This document shows, piece by piece, positions 58,581 to 64,000 of a stretch of 64,000 bases of DNA. How positions within the stretch are numbered: position 1 is the first letter of the stretch; each line of letters starts with the position of its first letter. This DNA comes from an uncultured Isoptericola sp. (GTDB lineage Bacteria; Actinomycetota; Actinomycetes; Actinomycetales; Cellulomonadaceae), in contig CANMFP010000002.1 in NCBI GenBank assembly GCA_947497265.1, positions 124,001 to 188,000 of the forward strand, in the 5' to 3' direction. Both the position numbers and the translations under genes were made by a program. The notes beneath the pieces are model-generated. The model did no database searches. It was not told where the DNA came from and saw nothing but the letters and a program-made list of their open reading frames with translations.

Positions 58581-59693
58581 ATGGTCGCGCCGCCACGGCT
58601 CGAACGCCTCACCGTCGCCCAGGCGGCAGACCGCTACCTCGCCTCGGTGCGGGTCGAGACCGTCCGTGGCGTCCTCTCCCCCGCCACCGAACGCTCCTAC
58701 GCGCGTGACGTCAGCGAGCTCGTCCGGCTGCTCGGCCCCGACCGCGTGCTCGACGACGTCACCGGCGACGACGTCGACGACGCCCTCGTGCGCTACCAGT
58801 CAGGCCCGGACGGCCGGTACACGGACCCCACCCGCAAGACCGCACCCGGCCGGTCCACCGCCACCGTCAACCGCTTCCGGCAGTCCGTGACCCGGTTCTT
58901 CTCCCACTCCGCACGCCACTGCTGGGTGCAGGCAGACCCCATGCAGTGGGCCGCACCACCGGCCAAGGTGCGCGAACGCCTGCGCGTCGAACGCACCGCA
59001 CTGTCGGCGTCGGCCGCCCAGGCGCTGGTCCACACCGTCCAGGAAGCCGCCGACCGCCCCGGCACGGCCGGCACCACGCGCGCCGACCAGGCGCTCGCAG
59101 CCCGCGACCGCCTCGTCGTCGCGCTGCTGATCGTCCTCGGGCCACGCGTCTCAGAACTCGCCCGCGCCGACGTCGCCGACCTGACCCGCGAGCCCGAGGA
59201 GACCCGCTGGCGCATCGTCGGCAAGGGCGGCTCGACGAGGACCGTCGCCCTCAGCCCTCCCCTGGCCACCGCGCTGGAGAGCTACCTGACCGACCTGCGC
59301 CCCCGGCTGGCCGCGCGGCGACCCGACGACACCGATGCCCAGCGCGCCCTCCTGCTCTCGTGGCGGGGCCGACGCCTCGACACCCAGGCCATCCGGGCGC
59401 TGCTGGCGCGCGCGGTGGTACGGATGCCGGAGGCCTACCGCCGACCCGCCACCCCCCACGCGCTGCGCCACACCACCGCCACGCTGCTCGTCGCGGACGG
59501 CTGGGACGTCAAGGTGGTGGCCGAGCTGCTCGGCCACGCCTCCATCGCCACGACCGGCGCCTACCTCGACCGGATCGACGGCGAGCTCGCCGCGGCCATC
59601 CGCACCCACCCGCTCGCCGGCTCCCTGCGGGACGTCTCACACACCTCCGGGGCGGAATCACCGGGCGCGACGGCGTCGTCGCCGCTAGCGTGA
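58581..59693 (+). CDS. Xer-like tyrosine recombinase
   Basis: The 370-residue protein has a SAM-like core-binding domain (about 10-125) and a complete catalytic domain: Arg189 (GPRVSEL), Lys215 (VGKGGSTR), His293 and Arg296 (HALRH), His319 (LLGHAS) and nucleophile Tyr328 (TTGAYLDRI). It is longer than XerC/XerD (about 300 aa), with an Arg/Lys-rich insert near 75-92 and a Ser-rich tail. GGAGGAA lies 8 nt upstream of the ATG. Nearness to the dif-like site at 57865 suggests a role there, but an integrase of a lost element is equally possible. Confidence 0.85.
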   Translation: MVAPPRLERLTVAQAADRYLASVRVETVRGVLSPATERSYARDVSELVRLLGPDRVLDDVTGDDVDDALVRYQSGPDGRYTDPTRKTAPGRSTATVNRFRQSVTRFFSHSARHCWVQADPMQWAAPPAKVRERLRVERTALSASAAQALVHTVQEAADRPGTAGTTRADQALAARDRLVVALLIVLGPRVSELARADVADLTREPEETRWRIVGKGGSTRTVALSPPLATALESYLTDLRPRLAARRPDDTDAQRALLLSWRGRRLDTQAIRALLARAVVRMPEAYRRPATPHALRHTTATLLVADGWDVKVVAELLGHASIATTGAYLDRIDGELAAAIRTHPLAGSLRDVSHTSGAESPGATASSPLA

Positions 59694-59697
59694 GGGC

Positions 59698-60981
59698 GTG
59701 CCCAGCCCGCAGCAGCAGTCTCTCGCACTCCCGGTCAGGATCCAGGTCGACTGGCGACGCATCCGCAAGGTCGCACGACGCGCCGCGACCGTCGCCTGCG
59801 CGATCCCACTCTCCGCCGGTGCCGCGGTCATGGTCACCGACAAGATCCGTGGCCAGCGCCACCCGCTCAACAGCAAGTTCCCTACCGCGGCCCCGCTGTC
59901 GACCGAGATCGACGGCACCAACGCCACCCTCTACACCTATGGCGACGACCTCTTCGACGCCATGCTCGAGGCGATCGACGGCGCCCAGCACACGGTCTTC
60001 CTGGAGACCTACATCTGGAAGGGCGACGCCACGGGTGAACGCTTCAAGGAGGCGATCTCCCGGGCCGCCGCGCGAGGCGTCGAGGTCTACGTCATCTACG
60101 ACGGCTTCGCCAACCTCGTCGTCCCCCGGGAGTTCTTCCACTTTCCCCCGCAGGTCCACGTCCTGCGCTTCCCCGCACTGCGACCCGGGCTCCTCACGCT
60201 CGACGTGCGCCGCTCCGGGCGTGACCACCGCAAGATCCTCGTCGTCGACGAGGAGGTGGCGTTCGTCGGCGGGTACAACATCGGCGAGGAGTACGCCACC
60301 AAGTGGCGCGACACGCACATCCGGCTGGAAGGGCGGGCCGCGTGGGAGCTGCAGAACGCGTTCGTCGACTTCTGGAACCGCTGGCGCACCCACAAGCTCC
60401 CTGTGCTCCAGGACAAGGGCGCCGAGCACTGGCAGCCCAGCCTCCGGGCGGCCCGCAACGCCCCCAGCGACCTCGTCTTCCCGATCCGGGGCCTGTACCT
60501 GGACGCGATCGACCGTGCGACCAGCCACATCTACATCACGCAGGCCTACTTCATCCCCGACCGCGACATCCTCGAGGCGCTCCTGGCCGCCTCAGCACGC
60601 GGGGTGGACGTCCGGGTGCTGGTGCCCGAACGCTCCAACCACTCCCTGGCCGACTGGCTGGCCCGAGGCCGGTACACCAAGCTCCTGCGCGGCGGCGTGC
60701 GGATCATGCTGTACGAGGGAGCGATGGTCCACGCCAAGACCGCGACCATCGACGGACGCTGGTCCACCGTCGGCACCGCGAACATCGACCGGCTCAGCCT
60801 CACCGGCAACTACGAGATCAACCTCGAGATCGTGGACGCCGGCCTGGCGAGCAAGCTCGAAGAGATCTTCCGCATGGACGAGAGCAACTCCCACGAGCTC
60901 ACCTACGACGAGTGGCGCGGGCGCTCCCTGCTGACCAAGATCGCCGAGCGCGTGCTCGAGCCCCTCGAACCGCTGCTCTGA
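59698..60981 (+). CDS. phospholipase D/cardiolipin synthase-like protein
   Basis: The 427-residue protein has an N-terminal membrane anchor (about 27-45) and two HKD motifs: His177/Lys179 in DHRKILVVDEE and His345/Lys347 in VHAKTATIDG, each followed by a GG/GT-N segment. This is the plan of bacterial cardiolipin synthases, which join phosphatidylglycerol with another lipid head. The gene begins 4 bp after the recombinase stop; TAGCGT (59686-59691) ends 6 nt before its GTG, so it probably has its own leaderless promoter. Confidence 0.87.
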   Translation: MPSPQQQSLALPVRIQVDWRRIRKVARRAATVACAIPLSAGAAVMVTDKIRGQRHPLNSKFPTAAPLSTEIDGTNATLYTYGDDLFDAMLEAIDGAQHTVFLETYIWKGDATGERFKEAISRAAARGVEVYVIYDGFANLVVPREFFHFPPQVHVLRFPALRPGLLTLDVRRSGRDHRKILVVDEEVAFVGGYNIGEEYATKWRDTHIRLEGRAAWELQNAFVDFWNRWRTHKLPVLQDKGAEHWQPSLRAARNAPSDLVFPIRGLYLDAIDRATSHIYITQAYFIPDRDILEALLAASARGVDVRVLVPERSNHSLADWLARGRYTKLLRGGVRIMLYEGAMVHAKTATIDGRWSTVGTANIDRLSLTGNYEINLEIVDAGLASKLEEIFRMDESNSHELTYDEWRGRSLLTKIAERVLEPLEPLL

Positions 60982-61013
60982 ACCCCCTCGAACCGTCCCC
61001 GTGCGGGGTCGTC

Positions 61014-61673
61014 TCACACCTCGAAGGACTCCCCCGCGCCGAGCCGGCGGTACACGTGCTCACCGCCGAGGCGTGCGGTGTCCAGCCACCGCCGGGTCAG
61101 CTCGTGGCCCGTCTCGCTGAGCATCTCGTCGTGCACCGGGACGACCGTCCGGGCGCTCGCGGCCAGCGTGGCGTCGATGGCCTCGGTCAGCCGTAGCCAC
61201 GGCCCGGACACCGGCAGGCACAGCACGTCGAGCGCCTCCGTGGGCACGTCGAACGAGTCACCAGGATGGTGGACCGTGGCGCCCTCCAGGGTGACCGTGT
61301 ACGTCCGGTTGGCCACCCGAGGAGCACGCGAGTGGATCAGGGCGTGATCACCGCCACCGACACGCACCAGTGCGGCACCGAGCTGGAGCTCCTCCCCCGG
61401 TTCGACGGCGTGCAGCCTCTCGCCGGCCGCCCCGGCGTGCAGCAGTGCCTCGACGGCCACGGCCGTCCCCCGCACCGTCAGCGCGTCGTCGGCACGCAGC
61501 GCCGCGACCACCGCCGCGACGTCCAGGTGGTCGGCGTGCTCGTGGGTGATCAGCACCGCCGTGGCGCCGTCCAGCGCCTCGGCCGAGCGGGCGAGCGTGC
61601 CCGGGTCGAGCACGATGCGTGAGCCGGCGCCCGTCAGGCTCACGCAGGCGTGGCCGTGGAACGTCAGCCGCAC
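61014..61673 (-). CDS. metallo-beta-lactamase fold hydrolase (UlaG-like)
   Basis: The 219-residue protein begins MRLTFHGHACVSL, carries the metal motif THEHADHLD (His44, His46, Asp48, His49), and has later ligands in HHPGDSFD and VPVHDEM. It resembles UlaG/UPF0173-type hydrolases. It starts 3 bp after the resR stop on the same strand, so it is the last gene of the ftsR-bfn-resR block. Substrate unknown. Confidence 0.85.
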   Translation of the reverse strand: MRLTFHGHACVSLTGAGSRIVLDPGTLARSAEALDGATAVLITHEHADHLDVAAVVAALRADDALTVRGTAVAVEALLHAGAAGERLHAVEPGEELQLGAALVRVGGGDHALIHSRAPRVANRTYTVTLEGATVHHPGDSFDVPTEALDVLCLPVSGPWLRLTEAIDATLAASARTVVPVHDEMLSETGHELTRRWLDTARLGGEHVYRRLGAGESFEV

Positions 61674-61676
61674 GGC

Positions 61677-62264
61677 TCAGCCCACGTGCCGTGCCCGACG
61701 TCGGGCGGCGAGCTCGTCCTCGCCGTGCGACCGGTCGTCGCCCTCGTCCTCGAGCGACTCGGTCGGCATCTGCGCCAGCGTGCCTTCGATCTCGCGCCAC
61801 ACGCGGCCGACAGCGATCCCGAAGACGCCCTGGCCGCCCTGGACGAGATCGACGACCTCGTCCGGCGAGGTGCACTCGTAGACGGACGCCCCGTCGCTCA
61901 TCAAGGTGATCTGCGCCAGGTCGTCGACGCCCCGCTCTCGCAGGTGCGTCACGGCGCTGCGGATCTGCTGCAGCGACACCCCGGTGTCGAGCAGCCGCTT
62001 GACGACCTTGAGCACCAGGACGTCACGGAAGCTGTAGAGCCGGTGGGTGCCGGAACCGCTGGCCGACCGGATCGACGGTTCGACCAGTCCGGTCCGCGCC
62101 CAGTAGTCGAGCTGTCGATAGGTGATCCCCGCAACCCGGCAGGCGGTCGTGCCGCGGTATCCGGTGCCGCCGTCCTGCTCCGTGAGGTCCTCACCGAAAA
62201 GAAGCCCCTGGGCGCCGGTCGGCGCTGCGCCGGTCTCGACGCTCGCCTCACCGCTGCTGTTCAC
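61677..62264 (-). CDS. resR: MerR-like regulator, Rv1830/ResR orthologue
   Basis: The 195-residue protein has a MerR DNA-binding domain (YRGTTACRVAGITYRQLDYWARTGLVEPSIR ... GTHRLYSFRDVLVLKVVKRLLDTGVSLQQIR) and a short C-terminal region. Position after ftsR and the bifunctional nuclease gene matches Rv1830 of Mycobacterium tuberculosis, known as ResR. A promoter with TTGACG and TAGCGT at 17-bp spacing lies just upstream, with a MerR-type dyad further up. Confidence 0.87.
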   Translation of the reverse strand: MNSSGEASVETGAAPTGAQGLLFGEDLTEQDGGTGYRGTTACRVAGITYRQLDYWARTGLVEPSIRSASGSGTHRLYSFRDVLVLKVVKRLLDTGVSLQQIRSAVTHLRERGVDDLAQITLMSDGASVYECTSPDEVVDLVQGGQGVFGIAVGRVWREIEGTLAQMPTESLEDEGDDRSHGEDELAARRRARHVG

Positions 62265-62287
62265 TGTGCCTCCAAGATGTCGACTCC

Positions 62288-62316
62288 ACGCTAGGACCGC
62301 CCCTGGGGGCCGTCAA
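62288..62316 (-). promoter_or_regulatory. promoter of resR
   Basis: On the minus strand TTGACG (62311-62316) and TAGCGT (62288-62293) are spaced by 17 bp, a good principal-sigma promoter. The start would leave a leader of about 15 nt containing TTGGAGGC. Confidence 0.6.
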
Positions 62317-62436
62317 CGACGTAGCGCTCGAGAGGTTCGGCGTGTCGCGGGACGGTGCTGAACCGTGACATGTCGCGGAGCGCTGAACCGTGGCCTTGAA
62401 CTTCCGGTAGAGGGTTCCTCCACACCATAACCCCCA

Positions 62437-62459
62437 ACCTTCAGGCTGAACCTGAGGGT
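62437..62459. promoter_or_regulatory. MerR-type dyad upstream of resR
   Basis: ACCTTCAGG and CCTGAGGGT, one mismatch from perfect symmetry with a 5-bp spacer, overlap the stop of the nuclease gene. Half-sites of the CCTCAAG/CCTGAAG kind are typical for MerR proteins, so ResR or FtsR could bind here. Confidence 0.4.
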
Positions 62460-62995
62460 GGAGGTGGTGTGTCGTCGCCCGGTTCGGTGGGCCCCTCGGG
62501 GGTGGTGAAGTCCTCGGCGGTGACGTGGTCGAGGAAGTCGCGAAACTTCTCGACCTCCTTCTGCTGGTCGAGGTCGACGACCTCGACGCCGGCGGCCGCG
62601 ACCACCTCGGCGGAGCACAGCACCGGGCTCTCGGTCCGCACGGCGAGAGCGATCGCGTCGGAGGCCCGCGAGTCGAGCCGGACGCCGGTGGACAGGACCA
62701 GCTCGGCGAAGAAGATCCCGCCGTCGAGCGCGACGATCTCGACCCGGTCGAGGTCGACGCCCACGGCGCCGAGCAGGTCGCGCAGGAGGTCGTGCGTCAT
62801 CGGCCGCGGCGTAGCGACGCCGGCCTGCGCCATCGCGATCGCGGAGGCTTCGCGGGCGCCGATGACGATGGGCACGGCGAGCTCTGCCGCGGTGTCGAAG
62901 AGCAGCACCACGATCTCCTGGTCCCGCTGCTGCTGCCGCACCCCGAGCACCTCGACCGGCACCATCGGGGCCTCGGCCTCGTCGTCGCTCTCCAC
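62441..62995 (-). CDS. bifunctional nuclease family protein (DUF151)
   Basis: The 184-residue protein has the BFN/DUF151 core: VPVEVLGVR, LAVPIVIGAREASAIAMAQAG, RPMTHDLLRDLLGAVGVDLDRVEIVALDGGIFFAEL and LDSRASDAIALAVRTESPVLCS. The C-terminus is an acidic, Pro-rich tail. It corresponds to Rv1829 in the garA-ftsR-bfn-resR block. A GTG at 62995 and an ATG at 62965 are both possible starts. Confidence 0.9.
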   Translation of the reverse strand: MESDDEAEAPMVPVEVLGVRQQQRDQEIVVLLFDTAAELAVPIVIGAREASAIAMAQAGVATPRPMTHDLLRDLLGAVGVDLDRVEIVALDGGIFFAELVLSTGVRLDSRASDAIALAVRTESPVLCSAEVVAAAGVEVVDLDQQKEVEKFRDFLDHVTAEDFTTPEGPTEPGDDTPPPPSGSA

Positions 62996-63055
62996 GCGTC
63001 AACGGTATTACGGCACGAGGTCGCACGCTCTGGAAGTCGTGCCGTCGGCAAGGGC

Positions 63056-63802
63056 TCAGCCGAGGGACGAGGTTCCTTCGCGGACCCAGGCGCTGTGCAG
63101 CCGGGCGACGAGGTCACCGAGCTCGTCGGCGAGGCTTGCCGCGTGCGCGCGGCCGTCCGACGTCTGCTGGCTGCGGTACGGAGCGACGACCTGGTCGACG
63201 AGGCCGACGTGGCGGTCGGCCGACGAACGCAGCGGCCGCAGGTGCCGGGGCTCGATGCCGTGCTCGGCCAGCCGGGTGGCGAGCCGCACCACCTCGGGCG
63301 CTCCGGCATCGAGATATCCCGAGGACGTGCGCAGCAAGCCTGCGGTGATCAGGGACCGGACGAACTCCGGCGGGGTGCTGGTCGCGTCGCAGACCGACTC
63401 GACGGTCCAGCGGCGACGGGCCGCGTCGGTCTCCCCCGCGACCGGCGGGGCGAGGCGCGGGGCAGGACCGGGGGCGGGCTCGCCGGCGTCCATCGCGGCG
63501 AGCCGTTCCTTGATGACCTTCAACGGCAGGTAGGAGTCGCGCTGCTCCGCCAGGACGAAGCGCAGCCGTTCGACGTCGGCAGGGCTGTACTGGCGGTAGC
63601 CGGCCGGCGTACGCACGGGCGTGATCAGCCCCTGCTCCTCGAGGAAGCGCAGCTTGGAGTGCGAGACGGACGGGAAGTCGCCGCGCAGCAGCGCGAGGAC
63701 CTCGGAGATCCGCATCGAGGCCTGCCTCGAGATCCCGCGCGGCCAGGGCTCCGGGGCGTCGTCGGGCTCCGGGACCGGCTCGATCCCGGCCCCGAAGGTC
63801 AC
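63056..63802 (-). CDS. ftsR: MerR-like regulator FtsR (Rv1828 orthologue)
   Basis: The 248-residue protein has a MerR-type winged helix (MRISEVLALLRGDFPSVSHSKLRFLEEQGLITPVRTPAGYRQYSPADVERL) after a 29-residue acidic extension. A C-terminal helical effector-like domain follows. Its orthologue in Corynebacterium glutamicum activates ftsZ, and in M. tuberculosis the gene is Rv1828. The GTG overlaps the garA stop by 2 bp, placing both in one transcription unit. Confidence 0.88.
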   Translation of the reverse strand: MTFGAGIEPVPEPDDAPEPWPRGISRQASMRISEVLALLRGDFPSVSHSKLRFLEEQGLITPVRTPAGYRQYSPADVERLRFVLAEQRDSYLPLKVIKERLAAMDAGEPAPGPAPRLAPPVAGETDAARRRWTVESVCDATSTPPEFVRSLITAGLLRTSSGYLDAGAPEVVRLATRLAEHGIEPRHLRPLRSSADRHVGLVDQVVAPYRSQQTSDGRAHAASLADELGDLVARLHSAWVREGTSSLG

Positions 63803-64000
63803 GAGACCGGCGCCTGGTCGTCCCGCGGCGCCTGCGGGCTCGCGTGGAAGGACATGCGGAACTTGCCGATCTGCACCTCGTCGCCCGTGGTGAGCTTCGC
63901 GGCGTCGATGCGGTCGCGGTTGACGTACGTGCCGTTCAGCGACCCGATGTCGCGCACCACGAACCGGTCGCCCTCACGGACGAACTCCGCGTGCTTGCGC
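63799..64000 (-). CDS. garA: FHA-domain protein GarA (3' part, runs off the window)
   Basis: Only the last 66 residues are present. They contain the FHA phosphothreonine-binding core (RKHAEF, then VVRDIGSLNGTYVNRDRID) and the terminal strands (GDEVQIGKFRMSF). GarA is a phospho-dependent regulator of glutamate and 2-oxoglutarate metabolism, and it precedes ftsR in Actinobacteria. The N-terminal threonine motif lies outside the window. Confidence 0.9.
   Translation of the reverse strand, partial: RKHAEFVREGDRFVVRDIGSLNGTYVNRDRIDAAKLTTGDEVQIGKFRMSFHASPQAPRDDQAPVS

Noticed and set aside
60997-61008. CCCC-GTGC-GGGG hairpin between the phospholipase D-like and MBL genes as a terminator
   Set aside because: A 4-bp stem is too weak to report as a feature, although the position between convergent genes is suitable.

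Overview
This 64 kb window is a contiguous piece of a very GC-rich actinobacterial chromosome. The gene set points to order Micrococcales, and the family Cellulomonadaceae/Promicromonosporaceae is my best guess rather than something shown. Pointers are RbpA, the PafB-PafC pair, the lnt-ppm1-rbpA neighbourhood, the garA-ftsR-bfn-resR block, a SKI2-type HelY helicase and a UGP-type UTP-glucose-1-phosphate uridylyltransferase. No tRNA, rRNA, CRISPR array or classical insertion sequence was seen. At least 14 genes have a TANNNT -10 element ending 6-8 nt before the start codon, so leaderless transcription is common and helps fix start codons.

Layout. 0-9 kb: a coiled-coil membrane protein, a methyltransferase, a heterodimeric ABC exporter followed by a TetR-type regulator with an operator-like site, and a divergent LysR / PLP-dehydratase pair. 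8.5-12.9 kb: YciO, UGP, YigZ, and a truncated tyrosine-recombinase-like gene bounded by perfect 17-bp direct repeats. 12-18 kb (minus strand): a tightly overlapping DUF3866-DUF4129-membrane protein-MoxR-DUF58 operon. 18-30 kb (plus strand): pafBC-tatA-tatC-diacylglycerol kinase-helY-amidohydrolase-lnt-ppm1, facing rbpA, which has a SigR-type promoter.

30-36 kb: a luciferase-like monooxygenase with its FMN reductase, then a small islet with a seven-blade RCC1-like gene and an ATP-grasp gene, decorated with related repeats (an 83% identical 82-bp pair and a TAGGYTGCACG motif), then galE. 36-47 kb: ald with its Lrp regulator, a KfrA-like coiled-coil DNA-binding gene coupled to an Asp-nucleophile hydrolase, a phage-type integrase whose catalytic domain carries a peptidoglycan-binding-like insertion, a frameshifted CPBP protease pseudogene, and small housekeeping or stress enzymes. 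47-55 kb: an APH-like kinase divergent from NAD-malic enzyme, a META lipoprotein, an MTHFR-like/AraC pair, VOC and deazaflavin proteins, and a short UvrA paralogue.

55-61 kb is the most information-rich stretch. It holds a PEP-synthase-like protein with a degenerate RecA-like N-terminus, a candidate dif chromosome-dimer-resolution site, a guanidine-III riboswitch controlling a Gdx/SugE guanidinium exporter, a complete Xer-like tyrosine recombinase, and a cardiolipin-synthase-like phospholipase D. 61-64 kb ends in the conserved resR-bfn-ftsR-garA block, with garA running off the right edge.
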